From positions 347,820-411,819 of the forward strand of contig NZ_JAMHJQ010000002.1 of the NCBI RefSeq assembly GCF_023534745.1: a DNA stretch of 64,000 nt, given 5' to 3'. The DNA comes from Streptomyces sp. 35G-GA-8. Its GTDB lineage: Bacteria > Actinomycetota > Actinomycetes > Streptomycetales > Streptomycetaceae. How positions within the stretch are numbered: position 1 is the stretch's first letter; each line of letters opens with the position of its first letter. The notes under the pieces are model-generated. The model had not been told where the DNA came from. It made no database searches and worked only from the letters and a program-made list of their open reading frames with translations. This document shows positions 44,964 through 54,992 of the stretch, piece after piece. The position numbers and the translations under genes were made by a program.

Positions 44964-46549
44964 CGCTTCGGGCCCTTCTCGTCGTCATGGGCCTCGGTCA
45001 GCAGCTGGGCGCACTTCTCGCCGACCATCAGGACCCCGATCATGGGATTCACCGCGGGCATCGTCGGGAAGACGGACGCGTCGGCGATACGGATGGCTTC
45101 GAGCCCCCGGATTCTCAGGTCCGGCGCCACCACGGCCCCTTCGTCGGTGGCCGCGCCCATCCGGCAGGTGCCCGCCGGGTGGTACACGGTGTGCGCGCAC
45201 TTACGGGCGTACTCGCTCAGCTCCTCGTCGGAGGTGAGCTCGGGCCCCGGGCAGACCTCCCGTTTCAGCCATGCCGCCAGCGGCTCGGCGGCGGCGACCC
45301 GGCGCGCGATCCTGATGCCGTCGACGAGGGTCCGGCCGTCGTGGTCGTCCTCGTCGGTGAAGTAGCGGAAGTCCAGGGCCGGTTTGACCTCCGGGTCCGC
45401 GCTCGTCAGATGGAGCCGGCCGCGGCTGCGCGGCTTGGGGATGTTCGGGGTCATCGACACGCCGTGCGCGGGGCGCTCGTACCCCAGCCGTTCCGGATGG
45501 TCGGTGAACGGGATCTGGTAGAAGTGGAACATCAGGTCGGGGCCCTCGGCCGCCGGATCACGCCGGACGAACAGCCCCGCGTCGGAGTCCATCGCCGAGT
45601 TCTCCGGGATCGGCCCGTCCGTCTCCCAGACGATCACGGACTCGGGGTGGTCGAGCAGATTCTCCCCGACACCCGGCAGATCGTGGACGACGGGTATGCC
45701 GAGCTTCTCCAGGTCGGCGCGCGGCCCGATGCCGGAGTGCAGCAGCAGCCGGGGCGTGTCCACGGCCCCCGCACAGACGAGGACTTCGCGCCGGGCCTCG
45801 ATCAGCCGCTCCTCGCCGTCCGCCGTCCGTACGCGTACGCCGGTGGCGCGCGTGCCCGTCAGCTCCAGCCGGAACGCCCAGGTCTCCAGGAGCAGTCGGA
45901 GGTTCGGCCGGTCCAGGAACGGATGGAGATACGCGACGGACGCGGACGACCGCTTGTTGTCCTCCGGGTGGTAGGCGAGGTCGAAGAAGCCGGCGCCCTC
46001 GTGGAAGGGCTTCTTGTTGAAGCCCTCGACGCGCGGGACTCCCAGCGCCCGCCGCGCCGCGTCCACGAAGTCACGGGCGATGGGGTTACGGTCCCGCTCG
46101 TCCACCGGCACGATGTTGTTCCGCAGCCGGCCGAAGTACGGGTCCATCGCGGCGGCGTCCCAGCCCTCGGCCCCGGCCGCCGCCCACTCGTCCCAGTCGG
46201 ACGGCAGCGGCTTGAAGGCGATCAGCGTGTTGTGCGAGGAGCAGCCGCCGAGCACCCGGGCTCTGCTGTGCCGGATGTGCGAGTTCCCGCGCGGCTGCTC
46301 GGTCGTCGGATAGTCGTAGTCCAGCTCACCGCCCAGCAGACCCATCCAGCGCCGCAGCGTCAGTACGTCGGGGCGGTCGACATCGGAGGGGCCGCCCTCG
46401 ATGACGGCGACGGTGATGTCCGGATCCTCGGTGAGGCGGGAGGCGATCACCGAACCGGCGGTGCCGCCACCGACGACGACATAGTCGTACACGTGCTCGG
46501 TCTCGGGCGTGGACGCGGGTTCCGGCTCGGGCGCGACGGAGGTTGCCAT
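44960..46549 (-). CDS. betA: GMC-family choline dehydrogenase/oxidase
   Basis: 529 residues. The FAD-binding loop is [19 protein letters not shown], the GMC signature 1 region is [19 protein letters not shown] (Cys in place of the common Ser), and the C-terminal active site has [13 protein letters not shown] and [17 protein letters not shown]. It oxidises choline to betaine aldehyde. The context, with betaine aldehyde dehydrogenase upstream and a betaine/choline ABC transporter downstream, makes this function likely. Its stop overlaps the ATPase start by four bases. Confidence 0.88.
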   Translation of the reverse strand: MATSVAPEPEPASTPETEHVYDYVVVGGGTAGSVIASRLTEDPDITVAVIEGGPSDVDRPDVLTLRRWMGLLGGELDYDYPTTEQPRGNSHIRHSRARVLGGCSSHNTLIAFKPLPSDWDEWAAAGAEGWDAAAMDPYFGRLRNNIVPVDERDRNPIARDFVDAARRALGVPRVEGFNKKPFHEGAGFFDLAYHPEDNKRSSASVAYLHPFLDRPNLRLLLETWAFRLELTGTRATGVRVRTADGEERLIEARREVLVCAGAVDTPRLLLHSGIGPRADLEKLGIPVVHDLPGVGENLLDHPESVIVWETDGPIPENSAMDSDAGLFVRRDPAAEGPDLMFHFYQIPFTDHPERLGYERPAHGVSMTPNIPKPRSRGRLHLTSADPEVKPALDFRYFTDEDDHDGRTLVDGIRIARRVAAAEPLAAWLKREVCPGPELTSDEELSEYARKCAHTVYHPAGTCRMGAATDEGAVVAPDLRIRGLEAIRIADASVFPTMPAVNPMIGVLMVGEKCAQLLTEAHDDEKGPKR

Positions 46550-46640
46550 GGCTGGATCTGCTCCTCTGCTGCTGCTTGCGGTGGTGCGGGGTGCGGAGTG
46601 CGCGATGGTCCGGCTGTCGGGTTGTCGGGCTGTCGGGTTG

Positions 46641-48143
46641 TCAGCCCGTGAACCAGCGGACCGGGCGCGGTGCGAGGTTCTGGTAGATGTGCTTGGCCTC
46701 GCGGTACTCGGCGAGCCCCGCGGGCCCCAGCTCCCGGCCGATACCGGACTTGCCGAAGCCGCCCCACTCCGCCTGCGGCAGATACGGGTGGAAGTCATTG
46801 ATCCAGACGGTGCCGTGCCGCAGCCGTCCCGCCACGCGCCGCGCGCGCCCCGGGTCCGCGCTCCAGACGCCGCCCGCGAGCCCGTACTCGGTGTCGTTTG
46901 CGAGGGCCACGGCCTCGTCCTCCGTACGGAAGGTCTCCACCGTCAGCACGGGTCCGAAGACCTCTTCCCGTACGACCCGCATCTCGCGGTGGCACTGGTC
47001 GAGCACGGTCGGCTCGTAGAAGTAGCCCTCGGCGGGCCGGGCGGCCGAGGGTTCGGGCCGCTTGCCGCCGGAGCGCAGCACGGCGCCCTCGGCCAGGGCG
47101 GAGGCGACATACTCCTCCGTCTTCGCCAACTGCCCCGCGGAGACGAGCGGTCCGCACTCCACGCCGCGCTCCGTGCCGCGTCCGAGGCGGATCCGGGCGG
47201 CGCGGCGGGCGAGTTCACCGACGAAGCGCTCCCGTACGGACTCCTCGATGATCAGCCGCGCACCGGCGGAGCAGACCTGGCCGCTGTGGATGAACGCGGC
47301 GTTCAGCGCCTGGTCGACGGCGGTGTCGAACCCCTCGTCGGTGGCACAGGCGTCCGCGAACACGACGTTCGGGTTCTTGCCGCCGAGTTCGAGGGCGACC
47401 TTCTTCACGCCGGACGCGGCGGCGCGCATCACCCGCGTACCGCTGCTGAGCCCTCCGGTGAACGAGACGAGGTCCACGTCCGGGTGCTCGGACATCCGGG
47501 CGCCCACCGGGTCGCCCGCGCCGGTCACCAGATTGGCGACGCCGGGCGGCAGGCCCGCCTCGGCGAGCAGATCGATGAGGTCGACCGTGGAGAGCGGGGT
47601 GAGTTCGCTCGGCTTGACGACAAAGGTGTTGCCCGCGGCGAGCGCCGGGGCGATCTTCCAACTCGCTTGCAGCAGTGGGTAGTTCCAGGGCGTGATCAGC
47701 GCGCAGACACCAACTGGCTCATAAACGACCACGCTGTGGACGGTGTCGGATCCTGCGTCGACGACCCGGCCGCCGCTCTCGTTCATCACGAGATCCGCGA
47801 AGTAGCGGAAGGCATCGGCGACGCAGTCGACGTCGACGCGCCCCTCCTCCAGGGTCTTGCCCGAGTCCCTGCTCTCCAGCAGCGCTGTCTTCTCGCGGTT
47901 GCGGATCAGCAGATCGGCGGTCGTCCGCAGCAGCCGGGCCCGCTCGGCGACCGGGGTACGCGGCCAGGGGCCCTCGTCGAAGGCCGTACGCGCGGCGGCG
48001 ATCGCGGCGTCGGCATCCTCGGCGCCGCCCTCGGACACGACGGCGAGGACCGTGGCGTCGGCGGGGTCGAGGATGTCCCGTGTGGCGCCGGAGACGGCTT
48101 CCCGCCACTTTCCGTCCACATGAATCGTGTGTTGGGCCGACAC
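46641..48143 (-). CDS. betB: Betaine-aldehyde dehydrogenase
   Basis: 500 residues, normal for an aldehyde dehydrogenase. Seen are ITPWNYPLLQASWKIAPALAAGN (substrate and NAD pocket), KPSELTPLS (adenine side), FTGGLSSG (G-x-x-x-x-G), the base Glu in ELGGKNPN and the catalytic Cys in HSGQVCSAG. It converts betaine aldehyde to glycine betaine, the osmoprotectant. It is the first gene of the operon and is separated from betA by 91 bases containing short CTGTCGGG/TTGTCGGG repeats. Confidence 0.92.
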   Translation of the reverse strand: MSAQHTIHVDGKWREAVSGATRDILDPADATVLAVVSEGGAEDADAAIAAARTAFDEGPWPRTPVAERARLLRTTADLLIRNREKTALLESRDSGKTLEEGRVDVDCVADAFRYFADLVMNESGGRVVDAGSDTVHSVVVYEPVGVCALITPWNYPLLQASWKIAPALAAGNTFVVKPSELTPLSTVDLIDLLAEAGLPPGVANLVTGAGDPVGARMSEHPDVDLVSFTGGLSSGTRVMRAAASGVKKVALELGGKNPNVVFADACATDEGFDTAVDQALNAAFIHSGQVCSAGARLIIEESVRERFVGELARRAARIRLGRGTERGVECGPLVSAGQLAKTEEYVASALAEGAVLRSGGKRPEPSAARPAEGYFYEPTVLDQCHREMRVVREEVFGPVLTVETFRTEDEAVALANDTEYGLAGGVWSADPGRARRVAGRLRHGTVWINDFHPYLPQAEWGGFGKSGIGRELGPAGLAEYREAKHIYQNLAPRPVRWFTG

Positions 48144-48285
48144 GTCGCGTATCGCCTTCCCTTCCCGGATCGCTCACCACCAGCGAGAACTGGCGATCCG
48201 GGCGCCTGCCCCGAGTCACGGAAAGCATGCGTGCCGGGTGACCGGAAGTGCCTCGGGTCACCCGGCGGGGCCATGTTCCGCCCGA

Positions 48286-48798
48286 TCACTCCTCGTCGGG
48301 CTCGTCCTGTACGGTCAGCCCGGCCACCCACATGGGCATCAGCCAGTGCGGAACCAGGACCGCGATCAGTACGGAAGCGATCAGCGCCTCCATCCGTACG
48401 TCCGCGAGCGTGCCGAGGAGGCCGAAGCCGACGGCGGCGGCCAGCAGCAGGAGCGAGGTCAACCGGTGGGCGCGCGCGAGGACGCGGTCGCGCTCCGTGA
48501 GCTGACGTTCGTCCAGCGCGCGGGCCCGCAGTTGCAGCAGCCCGCGCGTGGCGCCATTGATCGCGCCGGTCGCCAGGCACCACGGCAGCAGCGCCACGAG
48601 GAGAACGACAAGGGGCCACCACCGTTTGTGCTCGGCGAAGACCACGGCGATCCACGCCGCTTCGAAGATGACGGTCAGCACGATATGCGCGCAGACGACC
48701 GCACGCCTGCGGGCGGCCGTCGCGTAGAGCGGGCGCCCCTCGCGCGCGTTCATCAGCGTGTACATCCGCCGGTCGTAGTTGGTCAGTCCTGTGGTCAT
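48286..48798 (-). CDS. Multi-pass membrane protein paired with an XRE regulator
   Basis: 170 residues with four membrane helices (about 33-55, 60-80, 112-130, 138-160) and an N-terminal MTTGLTNYDRRMYTLMNAREGRPLY that lies in the cytoplasm. It resembles DUF2178/DUF6773-type proteins in layout but was not identified. Its ATG overlaps the stop of the XRE gene by four bases, the arrangement of many small HTH/membrane-protein modules. The acidic end (QDEPDEE) closes the protein. Confidence 0.78.
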   Translation of the reverse strand: MTTGLTNYDRRMYTLMNAREGRPLYATAARRRAVVCAHIVLTVIFEAAWIAVVFAEHKRWWPLVVLLVALLPWCLATGAINGATRGLLQLRARALDERQLTERDRVLARAHRLTSLLLLAAAVGFGLLGTLADVRMEALIASVLIAVLVPHWLMPMWVAGLTVQDEPDEE

Positions 48799-49043
48799 CG
48801 CCGTTTCCTCCCGTAGACCTCGTCCGTGAGCGGGCTGAAGGGTTCGAGGGAGAACAGCGCCTCCACGGGGAGGTCGAAGAACTCCGCGATCCTCAGCGCC
48901 AGGTCGAGGCTGGGGTTGTACTGACCCCGCTCGATATAGCCGACGGTCTGGTAGTGGGCTCCGACGGCCTCGGCCAACTGCTGCCGGGACACCTTCCGTT
49001 CGGCTCTGACGACTGCCAGCCTATTGTGAACCTGCTCGCTCAT
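48795..49043 (-). CDS. Small XRE-family regulator
   Basis: 82 residues, almost entirely a Cro/CI-type helix-turn-helix: NRLAVVRAERKVSRQQLAEAVGAHYQTVGYIERGQYNPSLDLALRIAEFFDLPVEALF. The LF-SLEPF ending is typical of the YozG-like group, which is found beside a membrane-protein gene and often controls its own operon. The start at 49043 lies in a short AT-rich stretch (TACTTCTTATAC on the minus strand region) that should hold the promoter. Confidence 0.9.
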   Translation of the reverse strand: MSEQVHNRLAVVRAERKVSRQQLAEAVGAHYQTVGYIERGQYNPSLDLALRIAEFFDLPVEALFSLEPFSPLTDEVYGRKRR

Positions 49044-49085
49044 GTATAAGAAGTACTACATTCGAGTGGAGGTGAGCAACACGAA

Positions 49086-49113
49086 AACGCCCCCGGCGAG
49101 AACCGGGGGCGTT
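49086..49113 (-). terminator. Terminator after mdh
   Basis: A perfect 11-bp stem (AACGCCCCCGG with CCGGGGGCGTT, loop CGAGAA) lies 33 bases after the mdh stop and is followed on the minus strand by TTTTCGTG. It is the clearest intrinsic terminator in the window. Confidence 0.9.
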
Positions 49114-49145
49114 CGGGGGAAGTACGGGGGAAGCGGTGAGTGGGG

Positions 49146-50430
<1,285 letters not shown>

Positions 50431-51531
50431 TCACCGCACCGGCGTACAGCCCGTCTCGCCCGAGGCGAGCGTCGCGCATGCCTTGGCGCCCGCGGAGTCC
50501 GGTGAGGCGACCATCGGGGTGTAGGCGTTCGTGGCCGTCTCCACCTCGCCGGTCTGCCCGCTCGTCTCCCCGCCCGCGGTGATCCGTACCTCGTCGCCCA
50601 CCGCCGCCTGGGTGATCCGGGCCCAGGCCGCCGAGCAGGTCTTGCTGTAGCGGACCTCGATCAGGGCCGTACCGACGGTCGCGCTGGAGACGGTCTCGAC
50701 GAACTCGCCGCCGCATCCCATCTCTTCGGGATCCTTCCCGGTGCAGGCGTCGCCGCCGCACTTCACCCCGGCGGGCAGTACGGGGGCGCTGCTGGACGGC
50801 GAGGGCGACGGGGACTGGGCGACGGTCTGCTCGCCGCCGTCACCGCCGAGATCGGTCAGCAGGACCGCGGCGGCCACCACCAGCGCCGCGCCCACGACAC
50901 CCGCCACGAAGATCGTCAGCTTGCGCCGTCCGCGCTTCGGGCCACCCGCCGGAGACGGCCCGGCGGAAGACGGGCCACCCGGCCGCGGCGGACCACCGGG
51001 ACCCCGCTGCTGCGGTACGGAGGGCGCCCCGGGCACGCGCGCGGCGCCGAAGTCGACGGTCGTACCGGCCGGCCGGTCCCCGAATCCGCCGGGCCCGCCC
51101 GTGCCGACGGATCCGCCCCGCCTGCCGGAACCGCTGCCCGGCCTGCCGGAACCGCTGCCCGGCCTGCCGGAGCCACCGGCCGGGTTCTGGCTGAACTCCC
51201 CGAGCGCCGAACGCGCCTGGGAGATCCGTATCGCTTCCATCGTCATGTCGTGGCGCATCTCGGACCGGCTCCAGGCGCGCTCCGCCAGCTCCCACATCGT
51301 GGTCAGATGTCCCTGATGCGTGCCCGTCACCTCGGCCAGCGCGACGATCGCGCCCTTGGGCGCGAGCAGCCGCCCGTTCAGATAGCGCTCCCACGACGTC
51401 TTGCTGTAGCCGGTCCTGTCCGACAGGGCGGCGATGCTCAGTCCACTGCGGTCGACAAGCCCGCGCAACTGGCTCGTGAACTCGCTGACCTCCGGATCGA
51501 GCCCGTCCGGCAGCGCCTTCCAACGAGGCAT
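50431..51531 (-). CDS. Membrane-anchored XRE regulator with extracellular DUF2690 domain (copy 1)
   Basis: 366 residues. An N-terminal XRE domain (about 17-62, FTSQLRGLVDRSGLSIAALSDRTGYSKTSWERYLNG) is followed by a Gly/Pro/Ser linker with SGRPGSGSGRPGSGSGR repeats. One membrane helix (TIFVAGVVGAALVVAAAVLL) leads to an extracellular domain with Cys pairs (VKCGGDACTGKDPEEMGC, KTCSAAW, KACATL) that matches DUF2690. The protein is placed to link an outside signal to DNA. GGGGGAGG lies just before the ATG at 51531. Confidence 0.85.
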   Translation of the reverse strand: MPRWKALPDGLDPEVSEFTSQLRGLVDRSGLSIAALSDRTGYSKTSWERYLNGRLLAPKGAIVALAEVTGTHQGHLTTMWELAERAWSRSEMRHDMTMEAIRISQARSALGEFSQNPAGGSGRPGSGSGRPGSGSGRRGGSVGTGGPGGFGDRPAGTTVDFGAARVPGAPSVPQQRGPGGPPRPGGPSSAGPSPAGGPKRGRRKLTIFVAGVVGAALVVAAAVLLTDLGGDGGEQTVAQSPSPSPSSSAPVLPAGVKCGGDACTGKDPEEMGCGGEFVETVSSATVGTALIEVRYSKTCSAAWARITQAAVGDEVRITAGGETSGQTGEVETATNAYTPMVASPDSAGAKACATLASGETGCTPVR

Positions 51532-51924
51532 TGTTTGCCTCCCCCTTGTCCCCCCGCACGTGGTGGATGTGCCCCGCGCTGTCATCCCCCGCCGCCCGCC
51601 GCCCTCCCCGGCGATGGGCGGTGTCCTCCCCCGGCCGCTTCCCGCCGTGGGCCACCCGTCTCGGGCTACCCACAGGGATGCACCGGGCAAGGATGTCAGT
51701 TCCTCGATCGACAGCGCACAGGAGCATTCTGGACGGTCTTCACGCCCCGTTGCGCGCCCCCCGTACCGAACCCCGCACAGTCTCGCATCCGTTGCCCGTT
51801 GATCACACCACGGCGGAATGGTCACTTCCACGCACAGGCACCGGGCGGGCCTTGAATGATCTTGGCTGGCCCTCGGCGCTTGTCCACGGTGTCGGCGCCC
51901 TCACTTACGACCGCTCACGACCCT
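51532..51924. other. Intergenic region between two DUF2690 genes
   Basis: About 390 bases upstream of copy 1 must contain its promoter. I see no gene and no strong hairpin. Confidence 0.5.
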
Positions 51925-53010
51925 TCACGACGCGGACGCCCGGGGCGCGTGGCCCAGGCACTCCTGTTCGCCGCCGCCCCCGGGCAGGAGACAGGCCCGC
52001 GCCTCGGACGGATCGGCGGCGGCCACCATCGGCGTCACGAGATAGCGGCCGGTGTCCCGCGGGGCGACCGCCGCGATCTGCTGCTCCCGGCGACCGGGTA
52101 CGGTCAGCACCACCCGGTCCCCCACCCGAAGCCCGGTCGCCCGCACCCACACGGTGCGGCACGTTTCGCCGTACCGCAGTTGCAGCCGTTGGCCGCCTGT
52201 CGCGGTGAGCGAGCCGAGAGTGGTCATCACGTCCTCGCCGCCGCAGCCCATGAGGGACGGCGCCTCGCCTTCGCACGCCGGGCCGGTGCAACTGGGCCGC
52301 AGCGGGCCGACCGTGCTCCACGCCGCGTCTTCGGGCGTCTCCCGCCGCGCTCCGCCGTCGCCCGACAGCCAGGCCCCGAGAACGGTCACCGCGGTGACGG
52401 CGGCCACCCCGGCCGTCGCGGCGAGCACCGCGGTACGACGTCTGCCGCGAGGGCCGTTTCCTGGCGTGTTTCCCGGCGTGTTTCCCGGCGCGCTGCCGGG
52501 CGTGCGGCCCGGCGCCTCTCCTCCCGCCGGTCCCAACGGTCCCGCCGGTGCGGGTACGGGCGACGGCGGGGAAGGACCTTGAACCGCCCCGGGCTCGGCC
52601 CCGACTCCGGCTCCAACTCCGGCGCCGGCCCCGGCCATGGGCCCGGTTCCGATGGCCGCGGCCGCCCGGCCGCTCCACGCGGCGTCCGCCAGCTCCCAGA
52701 GCGCGAGCAGCCGCCCCGGGGGCTCGCCCGCCAGCGCGCACAGGGCCACCACCGCCTGCCGCGGCAAGGGCTTCGTACCGTTGAGATAGCGCTGCCAGGA
52801 CGACTTGCTGTACGGCGTACGCCCGGCGAGCGCGACGAGGCTCAGCCCCGTGCGGGCCCGGAGCGCGCTCAACTCGCCCGCGAGCCGGTCGCACTCCGCC
52901 GCCCGCTTCTCCACCGCGCTCTTCATCGCGCTCTCCGGCGCGTTCCCCCGCGCTTTTCCCCGCGCGTTCTCCGGCGCGTTCTCCGGCGCGTTTCCCAGCG
53001 CGCCGCTCAC
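51925..53010 (-). CDS. Membrane-anchored XRE regulator with extracellular DUF2690 domain (copy 2)
   Basis: 361 residues, a paralogue of copy 1. After a 30-residue Asn/Ala/Pro repeat (NAPENAPENARGKARGNAPES), the XRE domain reads LRARTGLSLVALAGRTPYSKSSWQRYLNGTKPL. A PGNTPGNTPGN linker precedes the membrane helix (TAVLAATAGVAAVTAVTVLGAWL). The extracellular part has SCTGPACEGEAPSLMGCGG, GETCRTVWVRA and RACLL, as in copy 1. Its GTG at 53010 overlaps the stop of the upstream gene (GTGA), so the two are translated together. Confidence 0.83.
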   Translation of the reverse strand: MSGALGNAPENAPENARGKARGNAPESAMKSAVEKRAAECDRLAGELSALRARTGLSLVALAGRTPYSKSSWQRYLNGTKPLPRQAVVALCALAGEPPGRLLALWELADAAWSGRAAAAIGTGPMAGAGAGVGAGVGAEPGAVQGPSPPSPVPAPAGPLGPAGGEAPGRTPGSAPGNTPGNTPGNGPRGRRRTAVLAATAGVAAVTAVTVLGAWLSGDGGARRETPEDAAWSTVGPLRPSCTGPACEGEAPSLMGCGGEDVMTTLGSLTATGGQRLQLRYGETCRTVWVRATGLRVGDRVVLTVPGRREQQIAAVAPRDTGRYLVTPMVAAADPSEARACLLPGGGGEQECLGHAPRASAS

Positions 53011-53804
53011 CGGCGTAACTCCGCCCAGGTGTCGGGCCCCACGATGCCGTCGCTGACCAGCTTCCGCGCCTTCTGGAAGTCCCGCACCGCGGACTTCGCG
53101 CTCGGGCCGTACAGCCCGTCGACCTCGCCCGGGTCGAAGCCGTGGCGCTTCAACTGGCACTGCGCCTCGACCACATCGGGTCCACTGCCGTTGATGTCGA
53201 TCAGCGCCTCGGCGGTGGTGCTGTGTCCTGCGTAGGCCGCGCCGTCCTTGCGGCCCTGGTCATCGCAGTCGTACGTACGCCCGGGACCGTACGTCACCGG
53301 CTTCGTACCCCCGTCGTCGCCGCCCCCGTCGTCGCCCCCCGCCACCAGCAGCCCCGCCCCGAAGGCGACGGCGGCGGAAACGAGCACGCCGGCGAGGGCG
53401 GCCCGTAACGGCACCCGCCGCGGACCGACCGGATCGGTACCGGGCTCCGGGGACCCCGACGTCGGTGTCCCGAGCGGCTCGTCCGCCACCGTGCCCGACG
53501 CGGCCGTGTCCCCCGCACCCGTCCCAGCGGCGGCGGGCTCGGGCGGCTTCCGCTCGGCCATTTCGTGCAGGACGAGCAGCCTCGTCGCATCCGCCCCGCA
53601 GACCCTGGCCAGTTCCTCGACGGCCTTCCGGGGCACCGGCTGTTTTCCATTGAGATAGCGCTCCCAGGAGGAGCGGCTGTACCCCGTCTTCGCCGCGAGC
53701 GCGGCGAGCCCGAGGCCGGAGTGATCCTTCAACCGTCGCAACTGAATGACGAGTTGACGGTCCTTCTCGGGCAATTCTGACGGGAGCGATTTCCAACGCG
53801 GCAT
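53007..53804 (-). CDS. Membrane-anchored XRE regulator with extracellular peptidoglycan-binding domain
   Basis: 265 residues. The XRE domain at the N-terminus (MPRWKSLPSELPEK then LKDHSGLGLAALAAKTGYSRSSWERYLNGKQPV) is closely related to copy 1 (both start MPRWK). After a linker, one membrane helix (AALAGVLVSAAVAFGAGLLVAGG) leads to a PG_binding_1 domain (EAQCQLKRHGFDPGEVDGLYGPSAKSAVRDFQKARKL). It may sense the cell wall directly. Its ATG has GAGGTGG close upstream; its stop overlaps the GTG of copy 2. Confidence 0.87.
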   Translation of the reverse strand: MPRWKSLPSELPEKDRQLVIQLRRLKDHSGLGLAALAAKTGYSRSSWERYLNGKQPVPRKAVEELARVCGADATRLLVLHEMAERKPPEPAAAGTGAGDTAASGTVADEPLGTPTSGSPEPGTDPVGPRRVPLRAALAGVLVSAAVAFGAGLLVAGGDDGGGDDGGTKPVTYGPGRTYDCDDQGRKDGAAYAGHSTTAEALIDINGSGPDVVEAQCQLKRHGFDPGEVDGLYGPSAKSAVRDFQKARKLVSDGIVGPDTWAELRR

Positions 53805-54216
53805 GTCCACCTCATGCGTGATCGGACCCCTCCGGGGTTCCTCGTCCCCTTTCCTCCCCCGAACGGCGGTCGCGCAACACCCGGTTCCGCGTGCGGCCCG
53901 CCACCGGACAGACCACCGGGCCGCGACAACCGGCCCCCGGCGTCCCACGACATCCCATGGGATGCGGCGTCCCCACAGGTCAGGGGCGCGCGCGTCCCAC
54001 AGATGCCCGGTTGGGCGGGCCGGTCTGGCGGCGATGCGAGGTGACGCGGAACAGTCTGTGGTGCACACCGGGCGGCGCGGTCCACCCCGCGCCACCCGGT
54101 GCGCACCCGCACCACAGACCGCACTCCGCACACGTACGGCGGCCCGTCCTCCCCGGGGGAGAGGACGGGCCGCCGTCACACGCCGTGGCACGCGCCGCCG
54201 TGGCACGCGCCAGGGA
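53805..54216. other. Region with two hairpins and a 14-bp palindrome
   Basis: About 410 bases without a gene. CATCCCATGGGATG (53951-53964) is a perfect palindrome upstream of the PG-binding sensor gene. GTGCACACCGGGCGGCGCGG (54061-54080) pairs with 54087-54106 with two mismatches. The terminator of the DUF3017 gene lies at 54136-54176. Confidence 0.6.
54136..54176 (-). terminator. Terminator after the DUF3017 gene
   Basis: A perfect 16-bp stem (ACGGCGGCCCGTCCTC and its complement) with a nine-base loop lies 41 bases beyond the DUF3017 stop codon. Confidence 0.85.
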
Positions 54217-54954
54217 CTAGGGAACCGACGAGTGGACGACGTCCTCCAGGAACGGGATCTCCAGCCACGGCTTGGGCTGTGTCATCAGGCTGAGCAGCAC
54301 GATCGCGAGGCCCAGCAGGCCGTACGTCAGCATGTCGGTGTAGCGCGACCGTACGGCCAGCATGCCGACGGAGGGCAGTACGCGCCGCAGGACGGCGCCG
54401 CCGATCAGGGCGATGCCGATCAGGATCGTGCCGACCCGGAACGCCTCCGGGAAGGGGTGCGTGCCGACGATCAGCAGCCCGAGCCCGGTCGTCCCGAGGA
54501 CGCTGAGCAGGGGCCACTGCCGGACGGGCGCCGAGGCGTCCGAGGGCGCGGCCCGGCCACCGCCCTCGGGCCGTGCGGTGTCCTTGGTGAGCGAGAAGCG
54601 CCGGCCGCGCTGCTCCGCGGCGTCGGCCGTGTCCGAGGCAGCGGCCGTGTCCGTGACGCCAAGGGCGTCGGTCGTGTCCGAGGCACCGGCCGTGTCCGTG
54701 ACACCAAGGGCATCGGTCGTGTCCGGGTCCGAGGGGGCCGTACGCCCCGTGCTCTCCGTTCCCGCCACAGCGCCGGTGACCTCCGTACCCGCCGTACGCT
54801 CCACCGCCACCACGCTCTCCCTGCCGGCGCCCGCGGTGGCACCCGCGGCGGCACCGGCAACGGGCTCCGTGACCGCCTGCCCGTCGGCCTCCGACGCCTG
54901 CCGTGTCCCGCGCCCCGACCGCGCCGCGTCGCCCGCGCTCGTACCAGCACCCAT
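54217..54954 (-). CDS. DUF3017 membrane protein
   Basis: 245 residues. Residues 1-145 are low complexity and include a perfect-looking repeat of DTTDALGVTDTA(G/A)AS, produced by a 45-bp DNA duplication. The C-terminal ~100 residues have three membrane helices (LLSVLGTTGLGLLIVGTHPF, RVGTILIGIALIGGAVLRRVL, MLTYGLLGLAIVLLSLMTQ) and match DUF3017, which in Streptomyces follows folD. Function unknown. It starts 38 bases after folD ends and is co-transcribed with it. Confidence 0.85.
   Translation of the reverse strand: MGAGTSAGDAARSGRGTRQASEADGQAVTEPVAGAAAGATAGAGRESVVAVERTAGTEVTGAVAGTESTGRTAPSDPDTTDALGVTDTAGASDTTDALGVTDTAAASDTADAAEQRGRRFSLTKDTARPEGGGRAAPSDASAPVRQWPLLSVLGTTGLGLLIVGTHPFPEAFRVGTILIGIALIGGAVLRRVLPSVGMLAVRSRYTDMLTYGLLGLAIVLLSLMTQPKPWLEIPFLEDVVHSSVP
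54629..54718. repeat. 45-bp tandem duplication inside the DUF3017 gene
   Basis: Two adjacent 45-bp units (54629-54673 and 54674-54718) differ at a few positions and keep the reading frame. Confidence 0.85.
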
Positions 54955-54992
54955 CAGTGGCGCCCCTTTCCGGTTCCGGTTCGGCTCGCCGT

